This document shows positions 7,442-15,187 of a stretch of DNA of 16,421 nucleotides, in pieces (the stretch's first letter is position 1; every line of letters starts with the position of its first letter). Under the pieces are notes generated by a model. It did no database searches, was not told the origin of the DNA, and saw only the letters and a program-made list of their open reading frames with translations. A program made the position numbers and the translations under genes. Origin of the DNA: CABZJG01 sp965659715 (GTDB lineage Bacteria; Pseudomonadota; Alphaproteobacteria; Rhodobacterales; Rhodobacteraceae); NCBI GenBank assembly GCA_965659715.1, contig CBFHXE010000056.1, positions 1 through 16,421 of the forward strand, given 5' to 3'.

Positions 7442-8971
7442 ATGACACAAACACTTTCAACAATGCTCTCTAAGCATCCAGATAGCGCCCCAGCATTGGG
7501 CGGCATTGGGGCTGATTGGCTTACCTATGGCGCCTTGAGGAAATTAAGCGCTGAGATTGGCAATAAGTTGCACAGCTGTGGTCTTGGACGCACAGATCGG
7601 GTTGCCATTGTGCTTCCAAATGGGCCCGAAATGGCGGCTACTTTTGTTACCTTGGCACAATGGGTGGTTACGGCCCCGCTGAATCCGAACTATACAAAAG
7701 ATGAATTTTTATTTTATTTTAAGGACTTAAATTCTAAAGCTGTTGTATTGCCGGAAGGCTATAGCGGCCCTGCATTGGCCGCTGCCCAAGCTTTGGGAAC
7801 TCTGATTTTGCGCCTTAAACCCACACCGCAATTCGGCGCAGGTGGTTTTGCGCTTACCGCCGAAGGCCCAAGCCTAACTGGCGCTGATGTAAACGCGCCC
7901 GCCGCTGAGGACGAAGCGCTTATCCTGCATACATCCGGCACCACATCACGGCCCAAAATCGTGCCACTATTACACCGAAATATTTGTGCTTCGGCAGATC
8001 ATATTGCCACATCGCTTGCTTTAAGTCCGGCAGACCGCTGCCTGAATGTGATGCCACTGTTTCATATTCATGGACTTATTGCGACGGTGTCCGCATCCCT
8101 ATTTGCTGGCGGTCAGATTTTTTGCACACCCGGATTTGATGCGCTTAGATTTTTTGGCTGGATGTCTGCGCAGCGCCCCACATGGTATACAGCGGTGCCT
8201 ACAATGCATCAGGCCATTCTGTCGCGGGCAGCGCGCAATGAAAGCATCATCGCCGATGTGCCGCTTCGGTTCTTGCGGTCTTCCTCTGCCTCTTTGCCGC
8301 CGCAGATTTTTGCTGCATTAGAAGATGCTTTTGGGGCCCCTGTGATTGAAGCCTATGGCATGACAGAGGCGGCGCATCAAATGGCGGCGAACCCGCTGCC
8401 GCCAAAACCGCGCAAACCGGGCTGTGTGGGCATTGCCGCCGGTCCGCAAGTGCGCATTGCAGATGAGACCGACAACAAGCTTATTGTCGGGTTGGGCGAA
8501 ATTGTCATTTCGGGGCCAAACGTGACACCCGGATATGAAAGCAACCCGGATGCCAACGCCAAAAGCTTTTTCGAAGCCGGTGGCGCCCGGTGGTTTCGCA
8601 CCGGCGATCAGGGGCAGCTTGATGCTGCCGGCTATTTGACCATCACCGGGCGGCTGAAAGAGATTATAAACCGAGGCGGCGAGAAAATTTCACCGCGTGA
8701 GGTTGACGAAGTGCTGATGGATCACCCCGCGGTGGCGCAGGCTGTGACCTTTGCTGTGCCGCATGACAAGCTGGGCGAAGATGTGGCCGCCGCTGTGGTC
8801 TTTGCACAAGAGGAAACTGCTTCCGAACAAGAGCTGAGCAGCTTTGTACAAGAGCGGCTGGCACGGTTCAAAGTGCCGCGTAAAATTATCATCGTAGCGG
8901 AAATTCCCAAAGGGGCAACAGGCAAGCTGCAACGCATAGGGCTGCACAAAAAACTTGGATTGGAGCTGTGA
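7442..8971 (+). CDS. Acyl-CoA synthetase, AMP-binding; closest in motif to oxalate-CoA ligase (AAE3/Pcs60 type)
   Basis: ANL-superfamily adenylating enzyme (509 aa) that would activate a carboxylic acid to acyl-AMP and then the CoA thioester. Seen: the P-loop HTSGTTSRPKIVPL (163-176), MPLFHIHGL (204-212), PTWYTAVPTMHQAIL (246-260), the A5 motif EAYGMTEAAHQMA (303-315), the TGDQG Asp motif (387-391), the hinge GRLKEIINRGGEKISP (403-418) and the catalytic lysine K495 in GATGKLQR. Features such as TSRPK, PTWYTAVPTMHQ and YGMTEAAHQM recall the plant/yeast oxalyl-CoA synthetase branch; this is from memory and the substrate remains uncertain. Another short-chain acid is equally possible. The start has only a weak purine-rich site. 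The next gene begins 1 nt after the stop. Confidence 0.88.
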   Translation: MTQTLSTMLSKHPDSAPALGGIGADWLTYGALRKLSAEIGNKLHSCGLGRTDRVAIVLPNGPEMAATFVTLAQWVVTAPLNPNYTKDEFLFYFKDLNSKAVVLPEGYSGPALAAAQALGTLILRLKPTPQFGAGGFALTAEGPSLTGADVNAPAAEDEALILHTSGTTSRPKIVPLLHRNICASADHIATSLALSPADRCLNVMPLFHIHGLIATVSASLFAGGQIFCTPGFDALRFFGWMSAQRPTWYTAVPTMHQAILSRAARNESIIADVPLRFLRSSSASLPPQIFAALEDAFGAPVIEAYGMTEAAHQMAANPLPPKPRKPGCVGIAAGPQVRIADETDNKLIVGLGEIVISGPNVTPGYESNPDANAKSFFEAGGARWFRTGDQGQLDAAGYLTITGRLKEIINRGGEKISPREVDEVLMDHPAVAQAVTFAVPHDKLGEDVAAAVVFAQEETASEQELSSFVQERLARFKVPRKIIIVAEIPKGATGKLQRIGLHKKLGLEL

Positions 8972-8972
8972 G

Positions 8973-10010
8973 TTGACCAAAGTTTGTATTTTCGGCGCAG
9001 GGGCAATTGGAGGCTTTCTTGCCCATGCGCTGCATGAAGGCGGCGCTGAGGTGTCGTTAATTGCGCGCGGCGCACATCTGGCTGCTATGCAGGAAAACGG
9101 TCTTACTGTGATCAAAGAGGGTGTCCGCAAAACGTATAAATTGAACGCAACTGACGACCCGCAAACCCTTGGGCCCCAAGATTATGTTGTTTCCGCCTTA
9201 AAAGCCCACTCCGTGGCTCCGGTCATAGATGTTTTTCAGCCGCTTCTGGCCGATCATACAGCCATTGTGCCTGCAATAAACGGCATTCCTTGGTGGTATT
9301 TTTATAAAGCCAATAGCGGCACAGCGCTTGAGGGCCAATGGCTTGAAACCGTGGACCCGGGCGGTTTGCAATGGAAAGGCTTTGGACCGCAGCGTGCCAT
9401 AGGCTGTGTGGTCTATCCAGCCTGCGAAGTGATAGAGCCCGGCGTTATCGACCACAAGTCTGGCGACCGCTTTAGCCTTGGCGAGCCAGATGGAGAGCGC
9501 AGTGAACGCGTTATGGCCCTGTCAAAACTGATGCGCGATGGCGGCTTGCGGGCGCCGGTAAAACCGCGCCTGCGCGACGAGCTTTGGATCAAGGTTTGGG
9601 GCAATGCGACGTTCAATCCTGCCTCGGCGCTAACCGGTGCGAGTCTGGATATGCTGGGAAATGATCCGGCAAGCCGGGCCTTGATCTACGCCGCAATGGA
9701 TGAGTGCCGCACAGTCGGCGAAGCGGTCGGCGCACGCTTTAACGTCGATATAGATCGGCGTATTGACGCCGCTACCGCAATCATCGGCCATAAGCCTTCC
9801 ACCCGTCAGGATGTCGAGCAAGGCCGCCCGATGGAGCTTGATGCGCTTACCAGCAGCGTTTTAGAACTGGCGCGCAGGCTGGACATAGCAACCCCAACAC
9901 TTGATAATTTGGCCACGCTGGTGCGGCTACAGGGTGAAGTATTAGGGCTCTATCAGCGCCGTCCAGAAATTGAGGCGGCTATTGCCCGGACATCCGGCAC
10001 CGGGGCATGA
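8973..10010 (+). CDS. Ketopantoate reductase family protein (2-dehydropantoate 2-reductase, PanE/ApbA)
   Basis: NAD(P)-dependent 2-oxoacid reductase of the ApbA/PanE family (345 aa). Seen: Rossmann motif KVCIFGAGAIGGFL (residues 3-16), SLIARG dinucleotide-contact loop, VVSALKAHS with the conserved Lys, NGIPWWYF with the conserved Asn, and the C-terminal helical domain LWIKVWGNATFNPASALTG and QGRPMELDAL. I chose TTG at 8973: it yields MTKVCIFGAGAIGG and has GGAG 7 nt upstream, inside the end of the preceding gene; an earlier in-frame TTG at 8955 would add six residues overlapping that gene. The 1-nt gap to the CoA ligase argues for joint expression. True ketopantoate reduction is possible, but the family includes paralogues of unknown substrate, so no gene symbol is given. 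Confidence 0.88.
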   Translation: MTKVCIFGAGAIGGFLAHALHEGGAEVSLIARGAHLAAMQENGLTVIKEGVRKTYKLNATDDPQTLGPQDYVVSALKAHSVAPVIDVFQPLLADHTAIVPAINGIPWWYFYKANSGTALEGQWLETVDPGGLQWKGFGPQRAIGCVVYPACEVIEPGVIDHKSGDRFSLGEPDGERSERVMALSKLMRDGGLRAPVKPRLRDELWIKVWGNATFNPASALTGASLDMLGNDPASRALIYAAMDECRTVGEAVGARFNVDIDRRIDAATAIIGHKPSTRQDVEQGRPMELDALTSSVLELARRLDIATPTLDNLATLVRLQGEVLGLYQRRPEIEAAIARTSGTGA

Positions 10011-10042
10011 CCATCGCTGTTTACACTGCAGCGCTCAAAAGT

Positions 10043-10447
10043 TCAGTTTGACATATGTTCACTGATAAAATGCTCAATCACAGGTCTAACTGATCTGGGG
10101 ATATCAAGGGTTTTCAACTGCATAGGGGTGAACACTCCAAAGCCTGCACCCTTCCCAAACGAAATTTGGCTAACCTAAATGCGCTCGCGCGTTGTAAAAA
10201 CATAAATCTGATCCACCAACTCCGGTGGATCAGATACATATTTTACAAAAGGTATGAGGCTTTTTAGGTCCAAATCAATCCCCAGTTCTTCGTTAATTTC
10301 CCGCCCACAGGTTTCGCGCAAATATTCACTGCCCTCAACATGACCGCCAAACATACTCCATCTGCCGGGGTGTGCGATATGAGTGCAGCAATCCCGAAAC
10401 TGCAGTAAAAGCCGATCATGTTGGTCCATCACTAAAAGTGCTGCCAC
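10043..10447 (-). pseudogene. Nudix hydrolase reading frame interrupted by an in-frame TAG
   Basis: The N-terminal part (from GTG 10447) reads VAALLVMDQHDRLLLQFRD and contains a complete Nudix box, GHVEGSEYLRE...REINEELGI, matching G-x5-E-x7-REUxEExGU. Nudix proteins hydrolyse nucleoside diphosphate derivatives using this box and Mg2+. After YVFTTRERI a TAG (10177-10175) ends the frame, yet the same frame continues for 43 more codons as VSQISFGKGAGFGVFTPMQL and VRPVIEHFISEHMSN to a TGA at 10045-10043. That tail has the usual Nudix C-terminal look. The simplest reading is a nonsense mutation. The GTG has no ribosome site, and another in-frame TAG lies two codons upstream (10453-10451), preceded by EWQGYGA, so the original start may also be lost. 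A functional short 90-aa form is possible but less likely. Confidence 0.65.
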
Positions 10448-10655
10448 CCGCTAGGCGCCGTAACCCTGCCATTCACCAATGGTTATAAAATCATCTTGCT
10501 GCAAAACACTTGCCTATTCATTCATAATACAATGGGGCATGCATAAGGCCTTCTGTGCATCAAGTACACGCATATCTTTATGGATCAGCAGCCTGACAGC
10601 TTATTGGCGGGGAAATTTACTGGTAAAGACAAACTGCGGATCAAAGTAATATCTG
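10448..10655. other. Gene-poor stretch between Nudix remnant and MOSC gene
   Basis: About 208 nt with no convincing gene on either strand. On the minus strand the Nudix frame can be followed backwards through stops at 10453-10451, 10516-10514 and 10603-10601. The segments between them (20 and 28 codons) have no recognisable motif and are of a length expected by chance. On the plus strand the longest open stretch is a 37-codon frame beginning with ATG near 10540, also unremarkable. The stretch may be a decayed 5' part of the Nudix gene plus the MOSC trailer. I see no clear terminator. Confidence 0.4.
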
Positions 10656-11231
10656 CTAGGAAAGCTCAACCTCTGCTGTGCCTTGCTTTAGAATTCTATC
10701 TGACTTTGAGATAACGCCATCCTTATAAATGCTGCACAAAAGCCCACGCAGCCTTAGGGGGCGGTATTCGGGCGTATTGACCCAATGATAAGCCTCTGCG
10801 CCATACCGCGCTTTCCATTTGACACAGGCGGTGTTGAATACCCCCGACACCCGTAGAACTGCCGTGCCAACGTTCAATAACATTCCGGCTGGCATATTGG
10901 CGTCAGAGCAATCCAGATCGGCAATAATGGTATCGCCCGGGTGCAGCATGCTTTGCGGATCAAAACGCACCGCATCATGCACCCGGCGCCCTAGAATAGA
11001 AACCTGTATTGCTGGGTCGGGGGATCCATCGGGCAATTTCATCCAAGGAGTTTTAAGCCACCTCTCACCGGTGATGCCGCCGCGGCACGTGACTTCAATT
11101 TGATCGGGAAACTGGCGTTCACCAAACCCGGGCCGAAAACACAATGTGTCAATAGGCACATCATCTTTTGGCGCAGCTGTGATTTCTTTTATAGCCGCAT
11201 CAAGTGCGGCTTTTGAAACAAAATCCACCAT
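10656..11231 (-). CDS. MOSC domain-containing protein
   Basis: A 191-aa protein of the MOSC (molybdenum cofactor sulfurase C-terminal) family, stand-alone type. Seen: LCFRPGFGERQFPDQIEVTC, RGGITGERWLK (50-60), an IQVSILGRRV strand (75-84), HPGDTIIADLDCSDANMPAG (97-116) and VFNTACVKWKARYG (131-144) with the conserved cysteine C136, then LRLRGLLCSIYKDGVI. MOSC proteins carry sulphur or act on molybdenum cofactor or N-hydroxylated compounds; the substrate here is unknown. The ATG at 11231 overlaps the dusA stop as TAATG, which favours it over the longer in-frame extension into dusA. The overlap implies translational coupling. Stop is TAG. Confidence 0.87.
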   Translation of the reverse strand: MVDFVSKAALDAAIKEITAAPKDDVPIDTLCFRPGFGERQFPDQIEVTCRGGITGERWLKTPWMKLPDGSPDPAIQVSILGRRVHDAVRFDPQSMLHPGDTIIADLDCSDANMPAGMLLNVGTAVLRVSGVFNTACVKWKARYGAEAYHWVNTPEYRPLRLRGLLCSIYKDGVISKSDRILKQGTAEVELS

Positions 11232-12241
11232 TATGCAGCAGCCTGTCCGATCACATGACCAAGCGCTTCTTGCACCAACTCGGTGCCGCCGATATGGCCA
11301 CGCTCGGACAAGATACGCCGCCACGCCCGCGCTCCGGGTTGGCCGGCGAAAAGACCCAGCATATGCCGTGTAATTTGATTAAGCTTGCCGCCCGATGAAA
11401 GATGCGCCTCAATATAGGGCAACATTTGCTGCACCACTGTGACCGGATGTGCGCCTTGACCCTGACCAAAAATGCGCTGATCGGCTGCAGCAAGGATATC
11501 GCTCGGCTGATGGTAAGCTGCGCGGCCAATCATTACCCCATCCATTCCGGCCTCAAGAAACGCGGCCGCCTGATCAAGCGATGTAATACCGCCATTGACC
11601 GATAGGTGCAGCGCGGGAAACAAACCCTTCATCTGCTGCACCAAAGGATAATCAAGCGGCGGGATATCTCGGTTTTCTTTCGGGCTTAATCCTTGCAGCC
11701 AGGCTTTGCGTGCATGGACCGCAAAGCGACCAACACCTGCATCGGAAACCTGCGCCAAAAACTCGGGCAATATTTCTTGCGGCTCTTGGTCATCAACCCC
11801 GATACGGCATTTTACCGTCACCTCAACATCCACGGCAGCGATCATTTCCGCGCAGCACTCTGCCACCAGTGCAGGGGTTTTCATTAATACGGCCCCAAAA
11901 GTGCCCGATTGCACCCGATCCGACGGACAGCCCACATTGAGATTGATCTCATCATAGCCCGCCTCGGCCCCAAGCCGCGCCGCTTGCGCCAGCTCTTTAG
12001 GGTCAGAGCCGCCAAGCTGCAAAGCCACCGGATGCTCGGCCGCGTTAAAGTCAAGCAAATGCAACGCGCCGCCCCGCACCAAAGCCGGCGCTGTGACCAT
12101 TTCGGTATAAAGCAGGCAGTTCTTTGACAACAAGCGATGTAAATACCGGCAATGTCTGTCCGTCCAGTCCATCATCGGCGCTACGGAAAATAGGGCCGCA
12201 TGCTGCAAGGACTTGGGGGCAAGGCTACCTGTGCTGTTCAT
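11231..12241 (-). CDS. dusA: tRNA-dihydrouridine synthase DusA
   Basis: FMN- and NADPH-dependent enzyme (336 aa) that reduces uridine in the tRNA D-loop; the DusA branch modifies U20/U20a. Seen: FSVAPMMDWTDRHCRYLHRL (18-37), YTEMVTAPAL, the catalytic cysteine C105 in NLNVGCPSDRVQSGTFGAVLM, KCRIGVDD, the DusA-specific HARKAWLQGLSPKENR (176-191) and NGGI with a following GVMIGRAAYHQP. Length equals the family norm. The ATG at 12241 lacks an obvious ribosome site, but the N-terminus fits the family. It is divergent from the epimerase gene across 135 nt and is followed by the MOSC gene with a 1-nt overlap. Confidence 0.95.
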   Translation of the reverse strand: MNSTGSLAPKSLQHAALFSVAPMMDWTDRHCRYLHRLLSKNCLLYTEMVTAPALVRGGALHLLDFNAAEHPVALQLGGSDPKELAQAARLGAEAGYDEINLNVGCPSDRVQSGTFGAVLMKTPALVAECCAEMIAAVDVEVTVKCRIGVDDQEPQEILPEFLAQVSDAGVGRFAVHARKAWLQGLSPKENRDIPPLDYPLVQQMKGLFPALHLSVNGGITSLDQAAAFLEAGMDGVMIGRAAYHQPSDILAAADQRIFGQGQGAHPVTVVQQMLPYIEAHLSSGGKLNQITRHMLGLFAGQPGARAWRRILSERGHIGGTELVQEALGHVIGQAAA

Positions 12242-12295
12242 CGTAAACCGTGGTTCTGTGTTTAATTTTCACCTTTTACACGGCTTGCTACCCTC

Positions 12296-12324
12296 TTGTC
12301 ACCCCCGCAATGGACAGGTGACAA
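12296..12324. promoter_or_regulatory. Perfect 8-bp inverted repeat in divergent promoter region
   Basis: TTGTCACC (12296-12303) and GGTGACAA (12317-12324) are exact reverse complements separated by 13 nt. The pair lies between the divergent starts of dusA (12241) and the epimerase gene (12377), 55 and 53 nt from the two start codons. The half-site spacing (21 nt centre to centre, about two helical turns) suits a dimeric DNA-binding protein. There is no T-tract on either strand, so it is not a terminator. The bound regulator, if any, is unknown. Confidence 0.35.
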
Positions 12325-12376
12325 AACCGCCGAGATGGCTTAACAGCCGCGTAAAGAACCAAAAAGAGCTTTATTC

Positions 12377-13375
12377 ATGCATGTATTTATAACGGGCGTT
12401 GCAGGTTTTATCGGCGCAAATGCCGCCGAGCAGCTTTTGGCAAGCGGACATCAGGTCACCGGCATCGACAATCTTAATGATTATTACGACCCGGCCCTTA
12501 AACAGGCGCGGCTGAAGCGTCTTGCAGGCAAAAACAGATTTCAGTTTGTAAAAGTTAATATCCAAGACACTGACGTTTTAGCCGACCTGTTTGCCGATAA
12601 TGGCTTTGATGCCGTGATACATATGGCAGCGCAGGCAGGCGTGCGCTATTCGATTGACAACCCGCGCAGCTATCTGAACAGCAATCTTATCGGTACATTT
12701 GAGCTTTTAGAGGCCGCGCGTGCGCATCCGCCAAAACATATGCTGTTGGCCTCTACCTCTTCTGTCTATGGCGCCAACACAGAAATGCCTTATCAAGAGG
12801 TGCAAAAAGCCGATCATCAAATGTCGTTTTATGCGGCCACCAAAAAGGCCACGGAATCAATGGCGCATTCCTATGCACATCTTTACGCGCTGCCTATTAC
12901 CATGTTTCGGTTTTTTACAGTTTATGGCCCCTGGGGGCGGCCAGATATGGCACCGATAAAATTTACCCGTAAAATCCTAAATGGGGACGCCATAGATGTT
13001 TATAATCATGGCAATATGCGCCGTGATTTCACCTATGTTGATGATCTGGTTCAGGCTTTGACACTTCTGCTTCCAAAGGCGCCCACGGAAACTCCGATTG
13101 CTAATGTAGCGGACAGTCTTTCGCCCGTTGCACCTTTTCGTGTGGTTAATATTGGCAATAACAAACCCGTGGAACTGCTTGATTTTATTTCTGAAATTGA
13201 AAAGGCTACTGGCACGCCCGCGGTGCAAAACCTAATCGAGATGCAAGCCGGTGAAGTGCCGGCCACATGGGCCGACACCGCCCTGTTAGAGGCTTTAACC
13301 GGCTATGTTCCGCGCACGGATATCAAAACCGGTGTCAAAGCCTTTGTTGATTGGTATCAGGACTACTATGGTTAA
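12377..13375 (+). CDS. NAD-dependent epimerase, UDP-glucuronate 4-epimerase-like
   Basis: Extended short-chain dehydrogenase (332 aa) that interconverts UDP-glucuronate and UDP-galacturonate or a similar nucleotide sugar in the cytoplasm. Seen: NAD motif FITGVAGFIG (G7, G10, G13), GIDNLNDYYDPALKQARL (29-46) typical of the UDP-glucuronate epimerase branch, STSSVYG (126-132), the catalytic Y152-x3-K156 in SFYAATKKATE, FRFFTVYGPWGRPDMA and RRDFTYVDDLV. The start follows AAGAG and is the first ATG. It leads the plus-strand surface-sugar cluster, with the isomerase gene 59 nt downstream. UDP-galacturonate could feed capsule or lipopolysaccharide together with Kdo. Confidence 0.88.
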   Translation: MHVFITGVAGFIGANAAEQLLASGHQVTGIDNLNDYYDPALKQARLKRLAGKNRFQFVKVNIQDTDVLADLFADNGFDAVIHMAAQAGVRYSIDNPRSYLNSNLIGTFELLEAARAHPPKHMLLASTSSVYGANTEMPYQEVQKADHQMSFYAATKKATESMAHSYAHLYALPITMFRFFTVYGPWGRPDMAPIKFTRKILNGDAIDVYNHGNMRRDFTYVDDLVQALTLLLPKAPTETPIANVADSLSPVAPFRVVNIGNNKPVELLDFISEIEKATGTPAVQNLIEMQAGEVPATWADTALLEALTGYVPRTDIKTGVKAFVDWYQDYYG

Positions 13376-13434
13376 TCTCTGGTCAAAGCCCCGGCAATCA
13401 GGCTAATAAAATGCAAATATCAGGAACAGCACCC

Positions 13435-14397
13435 ATGAGCGCACCACACAGCGAAACAGTTGATCACGCCCGCCGCGTTTTGACCATTGAAGCAGAGGCT
13501 TTGCAGCAACTGGCAAATCATTTGCCAGTTGATTTTGCGCCGCTTACGGAAGCGATCCTAACCTGCACCGGACGAGTGATTGTGTCGGGCGTAGGAAAAT
13601 CAGGTCACATCGGGCGCAAGATTTCGGCCACGCTTGCAAGCACAGGCACGCCCTCGTATTTTGTCCATGCCACCGAAGCCAGCCATGGCGATCTGGGAAT
13701 GATCATCGAAGGCGATCTTTGTCTGCTTATTTCAAACTCCGGAGAGACCGTTGAGTTGCGGGATATCGTGGCCCATACGCGCCGGTTTTCCATTCCAATG
13801 GCGGCCATATCTTCTAAAGCCGGCAGCACCTTGATGAAAGCGGTAGATTTCGCGCTTTGCCTGCCTGATGCGCCTGAAGCCTGCGCCATTGGCATGGCAC
13901 CCACAACTTCAACCACAATGATGATTGCTTTGGGCGATGCCTTGGCGGTTGCGCTAATGCAAAAGCGCAATTTTAAGGCCGAAAACTTTTCGGTCTTTCA
14001 CCCGGGCGGCAAACTTGGTGCGCAAATGGCCAGTGTTGGCGATCTCATGCACGGGCGGGATAAAATGCCCTTTGTTGCGCCCGACACGTCTATGCAGGAC
14101 ACCCTGCTTGAGATGACATCAAAAGGCTTTGGGGTTGCGGTCGTCTTGGATAATGGCCGTGTGTCCGGCGTTATTTCCGATGGCGATCTGCGCCGCCATA
14201 TGCATCATCTGATGGATAAAACAGCCTCGGAAATCGCAAGCCCGGACCCGATCACAGTGCAAAGCGACCTTTTTGCCGCCGATGCCTTGCGGATTATGAA
14301 CGATCATAAAATTGGCGTGCTGGTGGTGGTAGATAGCGAACAAAACCCACAGGGCATTTTCCATATCCAAGATTTACTAAGAGCAGGTGTTGCATGA
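13435..14397 (+). CDS. kdsD: Arabinose-5-phosphate isomerase (KdsD/KpsF/GutQ family)
   Basis: Converts D-ribulose-5-phosphate to D-arabinose-5-phosphate, the first step of Kdo synthesis. Seen: SIS domain at about 40-175 with SGVGKSGHIGRKI (K55 expected in the active site), HATEASHGDLG (78-88), ISNSGETVEL (99-108) and PTTSTTMMIALGDALAVAL; then FHPGGKLGA and two CBS repeats (about 205-262 and 270-320). I prefer the ATG at 13435 (320 aa), with AGGA 9 nt upstream; an in-frame ATG at 13411 would add eight residues. The stop overlaps the next start as ATGA. The functional label kdsD rather than kpsF or gutQ rests on the neighbouring kdsB and kdsA. Confidence 0.92.
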   Translation: MSAPHSETVDHARRVLTIEAEALQQLANHLPVDFAPLTEAILTCTGRVIVSGVGKSGHIGRKISATLASTGTPSYFVHATEASHGDLGMIIEGDLCLLISNSGETVELRDIVAHTRRFSIPMAAISSKAGSTLMKAVDFALCLPDAPEACAIGMAPTTSTTMMIALGDALAVALMQKRNFKAENFSVFHPGGKLGAQMASVGDLMHGRDKMPFVAPDTSMQDTLLEMTSKGFGVAVVLDNGRVSGVISDGDLRRHMHHLMDKTASEIASPDPITVQSDLFAADALRIMNDHKIGVLVVVDSEQNPQGIFHIQDLLRAGVA

Positions 14398-15185
14398 AAA
14401 CCGTTATCATCATCCCTGCCCGCTATGACAGTAGCCGCTTTCCGGGAAAACCGCTGGCGATGCTGCAACTGGCAGACGGATCACGCAAAAGTCTAATCGA
14501 GCTCAGTTGGGAAGCCGCAAAGAAAGTTAAAGGTATTTCCGAAGTTTATGTGGCAACCGATGATAGCCGTATCCGTGATGCTGCCACAGAATTTGGCGCC
14601 GAGGTTATCATGACCAGCTCAAACTGCGCCAATGGCACAGAGCGCTGCGCCGAAGCGCTTGAGAACGCAAATCTTGACGCTGATCTGGTGATTAATTTGC
14701 AGGGGGATGCTCCGCTTACGCCGCCGTGGTTTATCGAGGCACTGATTGCGGCAATGTCGTCTGATCAAACGGCTCAAATGGCCACCCCTGTGCTGCAAGT
14801 TGATCCCGTCACCTACGGGCTTTTCACCGAAGATCGCCGCAACGGGCGCGTCGGCGGAACAACAGCGATTTTTGATCGTAACAGCAATGCGCTTTATTTT
14901 TCCAAAGAGGTTTTGCCGTTCCTGCAGCTTGAGCAGCTTACCGATAAGGCCGATATTCCGGTCTATCATCACGTCGGCGTTTACGCCTATCGGCCAAAGG
15001 CGCTAAAGGCCTATATGCAATGGCCCGAAGGCCGTTTGGAAAAGCTTGAAGGGCTTGAGCAGCTAAGGTTTTTAGAAAATGCAGCGCAGGTTAAATGTGT
15101 TGAAGTTGATGCGCGCGGCAAGGTTTTTTGGGAGTTGAACAATCCAGAGGACATCGCCCGAATTGAAAAGGTTTTAGAGGCATAG
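14394..15185 (+). CDS. kdsB: CMP-Kdo synthetase homologue (KdsB family), divergent
   Basis: Cytidylyltransferase (263 aa) expected to join Kdo to CMP. Seen: IIPARYDSSRFPGKPLAML (6-24), VYVATDDSRI, SNCANGTERCAEAL (76-89), NLQGDAPLTPP (101-111), NALYFSKEVLP, YHHVGVYAY (191-199) and EKLEGLEQLRFLEN. Two departures from canonical KdsB are visible. QGDEP has become QGDAP, although D105, the first Mg2+ ligand, is kept. The C-terminal GVDTPEDL has become ELNNPEDI, putting N249 where the second Mg2+-ligand aspartate (D235 in E. coli) should be. The protein is also about 15 residues longer than E. coli KdsB. It overlaps kdsD by 4 nt and precedes kdsA by 2 nt. Activity on Kdo is inferred from neighbours; a related sugar acid is possible. 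Confidence 0.85.
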   Translation: MKTVIIIPARYDSSRFPGKPLAMLQLADGSRKSLIELSWEAAKKVKGISEVYVATDDSRIRDAATEFGAEVIMTSSNCANGTERCAEALENANLDADLVINLQGDAPLTPPWFIEALIAAMSSDQTAQMATPVLQVDPVTYGLFTEDRRNGRVGGTTAIFDRNSNALYFSKEVLPFLQLEQLTDKADIPVYHHVGVYAYRPKALKAYMQWPEGRLEKLEGLEQLRFLENAAQVKCVEVDARGKVFWELNNPEDIARIEKVLEA

Positions 15186-15187
15186 GC

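Noticed and set aside
10175..10177. Amber read-through or recoding of TAG in the Nudix frame.
   Set aside because: TAG is used as an ordinary stop in the dioxygenase-like gene (6138), the MOSC gene (10656) and kdsB (15183), and no recoding structure or suppressor gene is visible. A nonsense mutation is simpler.
10517..10600. 28-codon open segment upstream of the Nudix frame as part of another decayed gene.
   Set aside because: Its length is within what random sequence gives, and I could not link its translation to any family.
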